Source: Cercis canadensis
Lineage: Eukaryota > Streptophyta > Magnoliopsida > Fabales > Fabaceae
Direction of reading: 5' to 3'
Assembly (NCBI GenBank): GCA_003255065.1
Contig: QAOA01008075.1
Coordinates: forward strand, 384,608-448,607
DNA length: 64,000 bases
Shown: piece by piece, positions 24,561-38,789 of the stretch
How positions within the stretch are numbered: position 1 is the stretch's first letter
Layout of the letters: each line of letters opens with the position of its first letter
Position numbers and translations under genes: made by a program
Notes under the pieces: generated by a model
The model's database searches: none
The model's input: only the letters and a program-made list of their open reading frames with translations
Told to the model about the DNA's origin: nothing

Positions 24561-27500
24561 TATCTGGGGCTGGACAGTTTCCGGGTGAGTCACTATTTCA
24601 GGCCCAGGGTCCTGTTTCGGTTCATCCCTTTTTCTGAGTCAGATATTTTTCTTATGGTTCCCTGTAGCTGGGACTGGACAGTTTCCTGGTGAGTCACTAT
24701 ATCTGCCCTAGGACCCTGTTTCAGTTCATTACTGTTTCTAACTCGGATATTTTTCTTATGGTTCACTGTATCTGGGGCTGGATAGTTTCCTGGTGAGTCA
24801 CTATATCTGGCCCAGGGCCCTGTTTCGATTCGTCCCTATTTCTGACTCGGATATTTTTCTTATGGTTCACTTTATCTGGGACGGGACAGTTTCTTGGTGA
24901 GTCACTATATCTGCCCCGGAACCCTGTTTCGGTTCATCCCTGTTTCTAAATGTTTCTAACTCGTATATTTTTCTTATAGTGCACTTTATCGAGGACTGGT
25001 ATATATCTGCCCCGGGACACGCTTTCGGTACATTCCTGTTTCTAACTGTTTCTCACTCAGATATTTTTCTTACGGTTCACTGTATCTAGGGCTAGACAGT
25101 TTCCTGGTGAGTCACTATATCTACCCCGGGACCCTGTTTCTGTTCATCCCTGTTTCTAACTCTTTCTTACTCGGATATTTTTCTTATGGTTCACTGTATC
25201 TGGGGCTGGACGGTTTCCGGGTGAGTCACTATTTAAGGCCCAGGGCCCTGTTTCGGTTCATCCCTGTTTCTGAGTCAAATATTTTTCTTATGGTTCCCTG
25301 TATCGGGGACTGGACAGTTTCTTGGTGAGTCACTATATCTGCCCCGGGACCCTGTTTCGGTTCATCTCTTTTCTAACTCAGATATTTTTCTTCTGGTTCA
25401 CTGTATCTGCCTTGGGACTCGTTTTCGGTTCATCCCTTTTTTCTAACTCGGACATTTTTCTTATGGTTCACTTTATCTGGGACTGAACAGTTTCCTGGTG
25501 AGTCACTATATCTGCTCCGGGACCCTGTTTCGGTTCATCCCTGTTTCTAAATGTTTCTAACTCGTATATTTTTCTTATAGTGCACTGTATCGAAGACCGG
25601 ACAGATTCCTGGCAAGTCACTATATCTGCCCCGGGACCCCCTTTCGGTACATCCCTGTTTCTAACAGTTTCTGACTAAGATATTTTACTTACGGTTCACT
25701 GTATCTAGGGCTAGACAGTTTCCTGGTGAGTCACTATATCAACCCCGGGACCCTGTTTCTGTTCATCCCTGTTTCTAACTATTTCTTACTCGGATATTTT
25801 TCTTACGGTTCACTGTATCTGGGGCTGGACTGTTTCCGGGTGAGTCACTATTTAAGGCCCAGGGTCCTGTTTCGGTTCATCCCTTTTTCTGAGTCAGATA
25901 TTTTTCTTATGGTTCCCTGTAGCTGGGACCGGACAGTTTCCTGGCGAGTCACTATATCTGCCCCAGGACCCTGTTTCAGTTCATCCCTATTTCTAACTCG
26001 GATATTTTTCTTATGGTTCACTGTATCTGGGGCTGGATAGTTTCCTGGTGAGTCACTATCTCTGGCCCAGGGCCCTGTTTCGGTTCGTCCCTATTTCTGA
26101 CTCCGATATTTTTCTTATGGTTCACTTTATCTGGGACTGGACAGTTTCTTGGTGAGTCACTATATCTGCCCCGGAACCCTGTTTCGGTTCATCCCTGTTT
26201 CTAAATGTTTCTAACTCAGATATTTTTCTTATAGTTCACTGTATCGAGGACTGGACATATTCCTCGTGAGTCACTATATCTGCCCCGGGACCCGTTTTCG
26301 GTTCATCCTTGTTTCTAACTCGGATATTTTCCTTATGGTTCAATGTACCTGGGGCTGGACACTTTCCTGATGAGTCACTATATATGCCCCGGGACCCTTT
26401 TTCGGTTCATCCCAGTTTCTAACTTTTTCTTACTCGGATATTTTTCTTATGGTTCACTGTATCTGGGGCTGGACAGTTTCCGGGTGAGTCACTATTTAAG
26501 GCCCAAGGCCCAGTTTCGGTTCATCCCTGTTTCTGAGTCAGATATTTTTCTTATGGTTCCCTGTATCGGGGACTGGACAGTTTCTTGGTGAGTCATTATA
26601 TCTGCCCCAGGACCCTGTTTCGGTTCATCCCTGTTTCTAACTGTTTCTTACTTGGATATTTTTCTTTTGGTTCACTGTATCTGGGGCTGGACAGTTTCCT
26701 GGTGAGTCACTATATCTGCCCCGGGACCCTGTTTCAGTTCATCCCTGTTTCTAACTCGGATATTTATCTTATGGTTCACTGTATCTGGGGCTGGATAGTT
26801 TCCTGGTGAGTCACTATATCTGGCCCAGGGCCCTGTTTCGGTTCGTCCCTATTTCTGACTCCGATATTTTTCTTATGGTTCACTTTATCTGGGACTGGAC
26901 AGTTTCTTGGTGAGTCACTATATCTTCCCCGGAACCCTGTTTCGGTTCATCCCATTTTCTAAATGTTTCTAACTCGGATATTTTTCTTATAGTTCACTGT
27001 ATCGAGGATTGGACATATTCCTCGTGAGTCACTATATCTGCCCCGGGACCCGTTTTCGGTTCATCCCTGTTTCTAACTCGGATATTTTCCTTATGGTTCA
27101 CTGTACCTGGGGCTGGACAGTTTCCTGGTGAGTCACTATATATGCCCCGGGACTCTTTTTCAGTTCATCCCAGTTTCTAACTATTTCTAACTCGGATATT
27201 TTTCATTTGGTTCACTGTATCTGGGGCTGGACAGTTTCCTGGTGAGGCAATATATCTGCCTCGAGACCCGTTTTCGGTTCATCCCTATTTCTAACTCGGA
27301 TATTTTTCTTTTGGTTCATTGTACCTGGGGCTGGACAGTTTCCTACTGAGACACTATATCTGCCCCGGGACCCTTTTTCAGTTCATCCCTGTTTCTAAAT
27401 GTTTCTAACTCGGATATTTTTCTTATAATTCACTGTATCTATGACTGGACAGATTCCTGGTGAGTCACTATATCTGCCCTGGGACGCTGTTTCGGTTCAT

Positions 27501-29685
27501 CCCTGTTTCTAACTCAAATATTTTTCTTCTGGTTCTCTGTATCTGCCTCGAGACCCGTTTTCGGTTCATCCCTTTTTCTAACTCGGATATTTTTCTTATG
27601 GTTCACTTTATCTGGGACTGGACAGTTTCCTTGTGAGTCACTATATCTGCTCCGGGACCCTGTTTCAGTTCATCCTTGTTTCTAAATGTTTCTAACTCGT
27701 ATATTTTTCTTATAGTGCACTTTATCGAGGACTGGAAAGACTCCTGGCGAGTCACTATATCTGCCCCGGGACACGCTTTCGGTACATCCCTGTTTCTAAC
27801 TGTTTCTCACTCAGATATTTTTCTTACGGTTCACTGTATCTAGGGCTAGACAGTTTCCTAGTGAGTCACTATATCTACCCCGGGACTCTGTTTCTTTTCA
27901 TCCCTGTTTCTAACTGTTTCTTACTCGTATATTTTTCTTATGGTTCACTGTATCTGGGGCTGGACAGTTTCCGGGTGAGGCAATATTTAAGGCCCAGGGC
28001 CCTGTTTCGGTTCATCCCTGTTTCTGAGTCAGATATTTTTCTTATGGTTCCCTGTAACTGGGACTGGACAGTTTCTTGGTGTGTCACTATATCTGCCCCA
28101 GGACCCTGTTTCAGTTCATTTCTGTTTCTAACAGTTTCTTACTTGGATATTTTTCTTTTGGTTCACTGTATCTAGGGCTGTACAGTTTCCTGGTGAGTCA
28201 CTATATCTGCCCCGGGACCCTGTTTCAGTTCATCCCTGTTTATAACTCGGATATTTTTCTTATGGTTCACTATATCTGGGGCTGCATAGTTTCCTGGTGA
28301 GTCACTATATCTGCCCCAGGACCCTGTTTCGGTTCATCCTTATTTCTAAATGTTTCTAACTCGGATATTTTTCTTATAGTTCACTGTATAGAGAACTGGA
28401 CAGTTTCCTGGTGAGTCAGTATCTCTGCCCCGGGACCCTGTTTCGGTTCATCCCTGTTTCTAAATATTTCTAACTCGAATATTCTTCTTATAATTCACTG
28501 TATCTAGGACTGGACAGTTTCCTGGTGAGTCACTATATCTGCCTCGGGAGCCGTTTTCGGTTCATCCCTTTTTCTAACTCGGATATCTTACTTATGGTTC
28601 ACTGTACCTGGGGCTGGACAGTTTCCTGGTGAGTCACTATAAATGCCTCGGGACCCTTTTTCGGTTCATTCTAGTTTCTAAATGTTTCTAACTAGGATAT
28701 TTTTCTTTTGGTTCAATGTATCTGGGGCTGGACAGATTCCTGGTGAGTCACTATATCTAACCCGGGACCCTGTTTCTGTTCATCCCTATTTCTAACTGTT
28801 TCTTTCTAGATATTTTTCTTATGGTTCACTGTATCTGGGGCTGGACAGTTTCCGGGTGAGTCACTATTTCAGGCCCAGGATCCTGTTTCGGTTCATCCCT
28901 TTTTCTGAGTCAGATATTTTTCTTATGGTTCCCTTTATCTGGGACTGGACAGTTTCCTGGTGAGTCACCATATCTGCCCCAGGACCCTGTTTCAGTTCAT
29001 CCCTGTTTCTAACTCGGATATTTTTCTTATGGTTCACTGTATCTGGGTCTGGATAGTTTCCTGGTGAGTCACTATATCTGGCCCAGGGCCCTGTTTTGGT
29101 TCGTCCCTATTTCTGACTCGGATATTTTCTTATGGTTCACTTTATCTAGGACTGGACAGTTTCTTGGTGAGTCACTATATCTGCCCCGGAACCCTGTTTC
29201 GGTTCATCCCTGTTTCTAAATGTTTCTAACTCGGATATTATTCTTATAGTTCACTGTATCGAGGACTGGACAGATTCCTGGTGAGTCACTATATCTGCCC
29301 CGGGACCCGTTTTCGGGTCATCCCTGTTTCTAACTCGGATATTTACCTTATGGTTCACTGTACCTGGGGCTGGACCGTTTCCTGGTGAGTCACTATATAT
29401 GCCCCGGGACCCTTTTTCGGTTTTAATCCCAGTTTCTAACTGTTTCTAACTCGGATATTTTTCTTTTGGTTCACTGTATCTGGGGCTGGACAATTTCCTG
29501 GCGAGGCAATATAACTGCCTCGAGACCCGTTTTCGGTTCATCCCTATTTCTAACTCGGATATTTTGCTTATGGTTCACTGTACCTGGGGCTGGACAGTTT
29601 CCTGGTCAGACATTATATCTGCCCCGGGACCCTTTTTCGGTTCATCCCTGTTTCTAAGTGTTTCTAACTCGGATATTTTTCTTGT

Positions 29686-30180
29686 AATTCATTGTATCTG
29701 GGACTGGACAGTTTCCTGGTGAGTCACTATATCTGCCCCGGGACCCTGTTTCGGTTCATCCTTGTTTCTNTCATCTCGAATATTTTTCTTATAGTTCACT
29801 GTATAAAGGACTGGACAGTTTCCTGGTGAGTCACTATCTCTGCCCCGGGACCCTGTTTCGGTTCATCCCTGTTTTTAAATGTTTCTAACTCGTATATTTT
29901 TCTTATAGTGCACTTTATCGAGGACTGGACAGACTCTTGGCGAGTCACTATATCTGCCCCGGGACCCGCTTTCGGTACATCCCTGTTTCTAACACGGATA
30001 TTTTTCTTATAATTCATTGTATCTGGGACTGGACAGTTTCCTGGTGAGTCACTATATCTGCCCCGGGACCCTGTTTCGGTTCATCCTTGTTTCTAAATGT
30101 TTCTAACTCGAATATTTTTCTTATAGTTCACTGTATAGAGGACTGGACAGTTTCCTGGTGAGTCACTATCTCTGCCCCGG
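29686..30180 (+). repeat. 325/332-bp tandem duplication at the domain boundary
   Basis: AATTCATTGTATCTGGGACT begins at 29686 and again at 30011 (offset 325). After the ambiguous base at 29770 the offset becomes 332 (ATAGTTCACT at 29791 and 30123), so copy 1 lacks 7 bp at that point. Copy 2 reads through normally (TTTCTAAATGTTTCTAACTC). Confidence 0.75.
29770..29770. other. Ambiguous base (n)
   Basis: The only non-ACGT character. It sits in TTTCTNTCATCTCGAA, where the paralogous copy 325-332 bp downstream has a normal TTTCTAACTCGAA context. The TCATCTCG string was not seen in other monomers. It may be an unresolved consensus base or a join between assembled segments. Confidence 0.95.
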
Positions 30181-30430
30181 GACCCTGTTTCGGTTCATCC
30201 CTGTTTCTAAATGTTTCTAACTCGAATATTTTTCTTATAATTCACTGTATCTAGGACTGGACAGTTTCCTGGTGAGTCACTATATCTGCCCCGGGACCCT
30301 GTTTCGGTTCATCCCTGTTTCTAAATGTTTCTAACTCGGATATTTTTCTTATAGTTCACTGTATCTAGGACTTGACAGATTCCTGGTGAGTCAATGTATA
30401 TGCCCCGAAACCCGTTTTCGGTTCATCCCT

Positions 30431-32540
30431 GTTTCTAACTCGGATATTTTTCTTATGGTTCACTGTATCTGGGGCTGGACAGTTTCCTGGTGAGTCACTA
30501 TATCTGCCCCGGGACCCTGTTTCGGTTCATCCCTGTTTCTAACTGTTTCTAACTCGGATATTTTTCTTATGGTTCACTGTATCTGGGGCTGGACAGTTTC
30601 CTGGTGGGTCACTATATCTGCCCCGGGACCCTGTTTCGGTTCATCCCTGTTTCTAAATGTTTCTAACTCGGATATTTTTCTTATAATTCACTGTATCTAG
30701 GACTGGACAGATTCCTGGTGAGTCACTATATCTGCCCCGGGACCCTTTTTCGGTTCATCCCTGTTTCTAACTCGGATATTTTTCTTATGGTTCACTGTAC
30801 CTGGGGCTGGACAGTTTCCTGGTGAGTCACTGTATCTTCCCCGGGACCCTTTTTCGGTTCATCCCTGTTTCTAACTCGGATATTTTTCTTATGGTTCACT
30901 GTATCTGGGGCTGGACAGTTTCCTGGTGAGTCACTATATCTGCCCCGGGACCCTGTTTCGGTTCATCCCTGTTTCTAACTGTTTCTAACTCGGATATTTT
31001 TCTTATGGTTCACTGTATCTGGGGCTGGACAGTTTCCTGGTGAGTCACTATATCTGCCCCGGGACCCTGTTTCGGTTCATCCCTGTTTCTAACTCGGATA
31101 TTTTTCTTATGGTTCACTGTATCTGGGGCTGGACAGTTTCCTGGTGAGTCACTATATCTGCCCCGGGACCCTGTTTCGGTTCATCCCTGTTTCTAACTGT
31201 TTCTAACTCGGATATTTTTCTTATGGTTCACTGTATCTGGGGCTGGACAGTTTCCTGGTGAGTCACTATATCTGCCCCGGGACCCTGTTTCGGTTCATCC
31301 CTGTTTCTAACTGTTTCTAACTCGGATATTTTTCTTATGGTTCACTGTATCTGGGGCTGGACAGTTTCCTGGTGAGTCACTATATCTGCCCCGGGACCCT
31401 GTTTCGGTTCATCCCTGTTTCTAACTGTTTCTAACTCGGATATTTTTCTTATGGTTCACTGTATCTGGGGCTGGACAGTTTCCTGGTGAGTCACTATATC
31501 TGCCCCGGGACCCTGTTTCGGTTCATCCCTGTTTCTAACTCGGATATTTTTCTTATGGTTCACTGTATCTGGGGCTGGACAGTTTCCTGGTGAGTCACTA
31601 TATCTGCCCCGGGACCCTGTTTCGGTTCATCCCTGTTTCTAACTCGGATATTTTTCTTATGGTTCACTGTATCTGGGGCTGGACAGTTTCCTGGTGAGTC
31701 ACTATATCTGCCCCGGGACCCTGTTTCGGTTCATCCCTGTTTCTAACTCGGATATTTTTCTTATGGTTCACTGTATCTGGGGCTGGACAGTTTCCTGGTG
31801 AGTCACTATATCTGCCCCGGGACCCTGTTTCGGTTCATCCCTGTTTCTAACTGTTTCTAACTCGGATATTTTTCTTATGGTTCACTGTATCTGGGGCTGG
31901 ACAGTTTCCTGGTGGGTCACTATATCTGCCCCGGGACCCTGTTTCGGTTCATCCCTGTTTCTAAATGTTTCTAACTCGGATATTTTTCTTATAATTCACT
32001 GTATCTAGGACTGGACAGATTCCTGGTGAGTCACTATATCTGCCCCGGGACCCTTTTTCGGTTCATCCCTGTTTCTAACTCGGATATTTTGCTTATGGTT
32101 CACTGTACCTGGGGCTGGACAGTTTCCTGGTGAGTCACTATATCTGCCCCGGGACCCTTTTTCGGTTCATCCCTGTTTCTAACTCGGATATTTTTCTTAT
32201 GGTTCACTGTATCTGGGGCTGGACAGTTTCCTGGTGAGTCACTATATCTGCCCCGGGACCCTGTTTCGGTTCATCCCTGTTTCTAACTCGGATATTTTTC
32301 TTATGGTTCACTGTATCTGGGGCTGGACAGTTTCCTGGTGAGTCACTATATCTGCCCCGGGACCCTGTTTCGGTTCATCCCTGTTTCTAACTCGGATATT
32401 TTTCTTATGGTTCACTGTATCTGGGGCTGGACAGTTTCCTGGTGAGTCACTATATCTGCCCCGGGACCCTGTTTCGGTTCATCCCTGTTTCTAACTCGGA
32501 TATTTTTCTTATGGTTCACTGTATCTGGGGCTGGATAGTT
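30431..32540 (+). repeat. Homogenised satellite core (near-identical 104/114-bp monomers)
   Basis: About twenty consecutive monomers are nearly identical to the consensus GGTTCACTGTATCTGGGGCT...GGATATTTTTCTTAT. They alternate irregularly between the 104-bp form and the 114-bp form with AACTGTTTCT inserted. No 69-bp monomers and almost none of the HOR-specific variants are present. A partial unit with GGTGGGTCAC, AAATGTTTCT and TATCTAGGACTGGACAGATT occurs twice, 1308 bp apart (30603 and 31911). The core ends where the GGCCCAGGGCCCTG / TTCGTCCC monomer marks the next HOR. It is either the youngest amplified segment or an assembly-collapsed one. Confidence 0.9.
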
Positions 32541-33724
32541 TCCTGGTGAGTCACTATATCTGGCCCAGGGCCCTGTTTTGGTTCGTCCCTATTTCTGACT
32601 CGGATATTTTTCTTATGGTTCACTTTATCTTGGACTGAACAGTTTCTTGGTGAGTCACTATATCTGCCCCGGAACCCTGTTTCGATTCATCCCTGGTTCT
32701 AAATGTTTCTAACTCGGATATTTTTCTTATAGTTCACTGTATCGAGGACTAGACAGATTCCTGGTGAGTCACTATATATGCCCCGGGACCCGTTTTCGGT
32801 TCGTCCTTGTTTCTAAATTGGATATTTACCTGATGGTTCACTGTACCTGGGGCTGGACAGTTTCCTGGTGAGTCACTATATATGCCCCGGGACAGTTTTT
32901 CGGTTCAACCCAGTTTCTAACTGTTTCTAACTCGGATATTTTTCTTTTGGTTCACTGTATCTGGGGCTGGACAGTTTCCTGGTTAGGCAATATATCTGCC
33001 TCGAGACCCGTTTTCGGTTCATCCCGACTTCTAGCTCGGATATTTTGCTTATGATTCACTGTACCTGGGGCTGGACAGTTTCCTGGTGAGACACTATATC
33101 TGCCCCGGGACCCTTTTTCGGTTCATCCCTGTTTCTAAATGTTTCTAACTCGGATATTTTTCTTATAATTCACTGTATCTATGACTGGACAGATTCCTGG
33201 TGAGTCACTATATCTGCCCCGGGACCCTGTTTCGGTCCATCCCTGTTTCTAACTCAGATATTTTTCTTCTGGTTCACTATATCTGCCTCGGGACCCGTTA
33301 TCGGTTCATCGCTTTTTCTGTCTCGGATATTTTTCTTATGGTTCACTTTATCTGGGACTAGATAGTTTCCTTGTGAGTCACTATATCTGCTTCGGGACCC
33401 TGTTTCGGTTCATCCCTGTTTCTAAATGTTTCTAACTCGTATATTTTTCTTATAGTGCACTTTATCGAGGACTGGACAGACTCCTGGCGAGTCACTATAT
33501 CTGCCCCGGGACCCGCTTTCGGTACATCCCTATTTCTAAATGTTTCTCACTCAGATATTTTTCTTACGGTTCACTGTATCTAGGGCTAGAGAGTTTCCTA
33601 GTGAGTCACTATATCTACCCCGGGACCCTGTTTCTGTTCATCCATGTTTCTAACTTTTTCTTACTCGGATATTTTTCTTATGGTTCACTGTATCTGGGGT
33701 TGGACAGTTTCTGGGTGAGTCACT

Positions 33725-33790
33725 CTTTTAGGCCTAGGGCCCTGTGTCAGATATTTTTCTTATGGTTCCCTGTATCTGGGACTGGACAGT
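33725..33790 (+). repeat. Deletion junction in type-B monomer
   Basis: GGCCCTGTGTCAGATATTTTTC joins two points that in sister B units are separated by the TTTCGGTTCATCCCTGTTTC segment. The repeated CTGT at the edges is compatible with microhomology-mediated loss. This makes the 33601 B unit distinguishable from its sisters. Confidence 0.7.
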
Positions 33791-36700
33791 TTCCTGTTGA
33801 GTCACTATATCTGCCCCAAGACCCTGTTTCGGTTCATCCCCGTTTCTAACAGTTTCTTACTTGGATATTTTTCTTATGGTTCACTGTATCTGGGGCTGCA
33901 TAGTTTCCTGGTAAGTCACTATATCTGGCCCAGGGCCCTGTTTCGGTTCGTCCCTATTTCTGACTCGGATATTTTTCTTATGGTTCACTTTATTTGGGAC
34001 TGGACAATTTCCTGGTGAGTCACTATATCTGCCCGGGGACCCTGTTTCGGTTCATCCCTGTTTCTAAATGTTTCTAACTCGGATATTTTTCTTATAGTTC
34101 ACTGTATAGAGGACTGGACAGTTTCCTGGTGAGTCACTGTCTCTGCCCTGGGACCCTGTTTCGGCTCATCCCTGTTTCTAAATATTTCTAACTCGAATAT
34201 TTTTCTTATAATTCACTGTATCTAGGACTGGACAGTTTCCTGGTGAGTCACTATATCTGCCTCGGGAGCCCTTTTCGGTTCATCCCTTTTCCTAACTCGG
34301 ATATTTTGCTTATGGTTCACTGTACCTGGGGCTAGACAGTTTTTTGGTGAGTCACTATAAATGCCCCGGGAACCTTTTTCGGTTCATCCTAGTTTCTAAC
34401 TGTTTCTAACTCGGATATTTTTCTTTTGGTTCACTGTATCTGGGGCTGGACAGATTCCTGGTGAGTCACTATATCTGCCCCGGGACCCTGTTTCGGTTCA
34501 TCTCTGTTTCTAACTCAGATATTTTTCTTCTGGTTCACTGTATCCGCCTTGGAACCCGTTTTCGGTTCATCCCTTTTTCTAACCCGGATATTTTTCTTAT
34601 GGTTCACTTTATCTGGGACTGGACAGTTTCCTGGTGAGTCACTTTATGTTCTCCGGGATCCTGTTTCGGTTCATCCCTGTTTCTAAATGTTTCTAACTCG
34701 TATATTTTTCTTATAGTGCACTGTGTCGAGGACCGGACATATTCCTGGCAAGTCACTATATCTGCCCCGGGACCAGCTTTCGGTACATCCCTGTTTCTAA
34801 CAGTTTCTAACTCAGATATTTTTCTTACGGTTCACTGTATCTAGGGCTAGACAATTTCCTGGTGAGTCACTATATCTACCCCGGGACCCTGTTTCTTTTC
34901 GTCCCTGTTTCTAACTGTTTGTTACTCGGATATTTTTCTTATGGTTCACTATATCTGGGGCTGGACAGTTTCCGGGTGAGTCACTATTTCTGGCCCAGGG
35001 TCCTGTTTCGGTTCATCCCTTTTTCTGAGTCAGATATTTTTCTTATGGTTCCCTGTATCTGGGACTGGACAGTTTCCTGGTGAGTCACTATATCTGCCCC
35101 AGCACCCTGTTTCAGTTCATCCCTATTTCAATCTCGGATATTTTACTTATGATTCACTGTACCTGGGGTTGGACAGTTTCCTGGTGAGACACTATATCTG
35201 CCCCGGGACCCTTTTTCGGTTCATCCCTGTTTCTAAATGTTTCTAACTTGGATATTTTTCTTATAATTCACTGTATCTATGACTGGACAGATTCCTGGTG
35301 AGTCACTATACCTGCCCCGGGACCCTGTTTCGGTCCATCCCTATTTCTAACTCAGATATTTTTCTTCTGGTTCACTATATCTGCCTCGGGACCCGTTTTC
35401 GGTTCATCGGTTTTTCAGACTCGGATATTTTTCTTATGGTTCACTTTATCTGGGACTGGATAGTTTCCTTGTGAGTCATTATATCTGCTCCGGGACCCTG
35501 TTTCGGTTCATCCCTGTTTCTAAATGTTTCTAACTCGTATATTTTACTTATAGTGCACTTTACCGAGGACTGGACAGACTCCTGGCGAGTCACTATATCT
35601 GCCCCGGGACCCGCTTTCGATACATCCCTGTTTCTAACTGTTTCTCACTCAGATATTTTTCTTACAGTTCACTGTATCTAGGGCTAGACAGTTTCCTGGT
35701 GAGTCACTATATCTACCCCGGGACCCTGTTTCTGTTCATCCCTGTTTCTAACTTTTTCTTACTCGGATATTTTTCTTATGGTTCACTGTATCTGGGGCTG
35801 GACAGTTTCCGGGTGAGTCACTATTTTAGGCCCAGGGCCCTGTTTCGGTTCATCCCTGTTTCTGTGTCAGATATTTTTTTTATGGTTCCCTGTATCTGGG
35901 ACTGGACAGTTTCCTGTTAAGTCACTATTTCTGCCCCAGGACCCTGTTTCTATCTGTTTCTTACTTGGATATTTTTCTTTTGGTTCACTGTATCTAGGGC
36001 TGGACAGTTTCCTGGTGAGTCACTATATCTGCCTCGGGACCCTGTTTTAGTTCATCCCTGTTTCTAACTCGGATATTTTTCTTATGGTTCACTGTATCTG
36101 GGGCTGCATAGTTTCCTGGTGAGTCACTATATCTTGCCCAGGGCCCTGTTTCGGTTCGTCCCTATTTCTGACTCGGATATTTTTCTTATGGTTCGCTTTA
36201 TTTGGGACTGGACAGTTTCCTGGAGAGTCACTATATCTGCCCCGGGACCCTGTTTCGGTTCATCCATGTTTCTAAATGTTTCTAACTAGGATATTTTTCT
36301 TATAGTTCACTGTATAGAGGACTGGACAGTTTCCTGGTGAGTCACTATCTCTGCCCTGGGACCCTGTTTCGGTTCATCCCTGTTTCTAAATATTTCTAAC
36401 TCGAATATTTTTCTTATAATTCACTGTATCTAGGACTGGACAGTTTTCTGGTGAGTCACTATATCTGCCTCGGGAGCCATTTTCGGTTCATCCCTTTTTC
36501 TAACTCGGATATTTTGCTTAAGGTTCACTGTACCTGGGGCTGGACAGTTTTCTGGTGAGTCACTATAAATGCCCCGAGACCCTTTTTCGGTTCATCCTAG
36601 TTTCTAACTGTTTCTAACTCGGATATTTTTCTTTTGATTCACTGTATCTGGGGCTGGACAGATTCCTGGTGAGTCACTATATCTGCCCCGGGACCCTGTT

Positions 36701-38789
36701 TCGGTTCATCCCTGTTTCTAACTCAGATATTTTTCTTCTGGTTCACTGTATCCGCCTTGGGACCCGTTTTCGGTTCATCCCTTTTTCTAACTCGGATATT
36801 TTTCTTATGGTTCACTTTATTTGGGAATGGACAGTTTCCTGGTGAGTCACTTTATCTTCTCTGGGACCCTGTTTCGGTTCATCCCTGTTTCTAAATGTTT
36901 GTAACTCGTATATTTTTCTTATAGTGCACTGTGTCGAGGTCAGACATATTCCTGGCAAGTCACTATATCTGCCCCGGGACCAGCTTTCGGTACATCCCTG
37001 TTTCTAACAGTTTCTGACTCAGATATTTTTCTTACGGTTCACTGTATCTAGGGCTAGACAGTTTCCTGGTGAGTCACTATATCTATCCCGGGACCCTGTT
37101 TCTGTTCGTCCCTGTTTCTAACTGTTTCTTACTCGGATATTTTTCTTATGGTTCACTGTATCTGGGGCTGGACAGTTTCCGGGTGAGTCACTATTTCAGG
37201 CCCAGTTTCCTGTTTCGGTTCATCCCTTTTTCTGAGTCAGATATTTTTCTTATGGTTACCTGTATCTGGGATTGGACAGTTTCCTGGTGAGTCACTATAT
37301 CTGCCCCAGCACCCTGTTTCAGTTCATCCCTGTTTCTAACTCGGATATTTTTCTTATGGTTCACTGTATCTGGGGCTGCATAGTTTCCTGGTGAGTCACT
37401 ATATCTGGCCCAGGGCCCTGTTTTGGTTCGTCCCTATTTCTGACTCGGATATTTTTCTTATGGTTCACTTTAACTTGGACTGGACAGTTTCTTGCTGAGT
37501 CACTATATCTGCCCCGGAACCCCGTTTCGGTTCATCCCTGGTTCTAAATGTTTTTAACTCGGATATTTTTCTTATAGTTCACTGTATCGAGGACTAGACA
37601 GATTCCTGGTGAGTCACTATATCTGCCCCGGGACCCGTTTTCGGTTCATCCCTGTTTCTAACTTGGATATTTACCTGATGGTTCACTGTACCTGGGGCTG
37701 GACAGTTTCCTGGTGAGTCACTATATATTCCCCGGGACAGTTTTTCGGTTCGTCCCAGTTTCTAACTCGGATATTTTTCTTTTGGTTCACTGTATCTGGG
37801 GTTAGACAGTTTCCTGGTGAGGCAATATATCTGCCTCGAGACCCGTTTTCGGTTCATCTCGATTTCTAACTCGGATATTTTGCTTATGATTCACTGTACC
37901 TGGGGCTGGACAGTTTCCTGGTGAGACACTATATCTGCCCCGGGACTCTTTTTCGGTTCATCCCTGTTTCTAAATGTTTCTAACTCGGATATTTTTCTTA
38001 TAATTCACTGTATCTATGAATGGACAGATTCCTGGTGAGTCACTATATCTGCCCCGGGACCCTGTTTCGGTCCATCCCTGTTTCTAACACAGATATTTTT
38101 CTTCTGGTTCACTATATCTGCCTCGGGACCCGTTTTCGTTTCATCCCTTTTTCTGACTCGGATATTTTTCTTATGGTTCACTTTATTTGGACTGGATAGT
38201 TTCCTTGTGAGTCACTATATCTGCTCCGGGACCCTGTTTCGGTTCATTCCTGTTTCTAAATGTTTCTAACTCATATATTTTTCTTATAGTGCACTTTATC
38301 AAGGACTGGACAAACTCCTGGCGAGTCACTATATCTGCCCCGGGACCCGCTTTCGGTACATCCCTATTTCTAACGGTTTCTCACTCAGATATTTTTATTA
38401 CGGTTCACTTTATCTAGGGCTAAGCAGTTTCCTGGTGAGTCACTATATCTACCCCGGGACCCTGTTTCTGTTCATCCCTGTTTCTAACTTTTTCTTACTC
38501 GGATATTTTTCTTATGGTTCACTGTATCTGGGGCTGGACAGTTTCAGGGTGAGTCACTATTTTAGGCCCAGGGCCCTGTTTCGGTTCATCCCTGTTTCTG
38601 TGTCAGATATTTTTCTTATGGTTCCCTGTATATGGGACTGGACAGTTTCCTGTTGAGTCACTATATCTGCCCCAGGACCCTGTTTCGGTTCATCCCTGTT
38701 TCTAACAGTTTCTTACTTGGATATTTTTCTTTTGGTTCACTGTATCTAGGCCTAGACAGTTTCCTGGTGAGTCACTATATCTGCCTCGG

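Larger units (their letters stand above)
19755..29769 (+). repeat. Satellite array, second domain (1.48-kb HOR)
   Basis: Same satellite and orientation as the left domain, with a clearer higher-order repeat. The marker monomer with TACCCCGGGACCCTGTTTCT (or its deleted form) starts near 21117, 21622, 23104, 24487, 25107, 25726, 27861 and 28749. The marker GTTTCTTACTTGGATATTTT recurs in step. The clean unit is 1482 bp; shorter (about 620 bp) and longer spacings reflect internal deletions and duplications. Domain-typical variants include TTCCTCGTGAGTCAC and CCTACTGAGACAC. No unique sequence or gene is seen. Confidence 0.95.
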
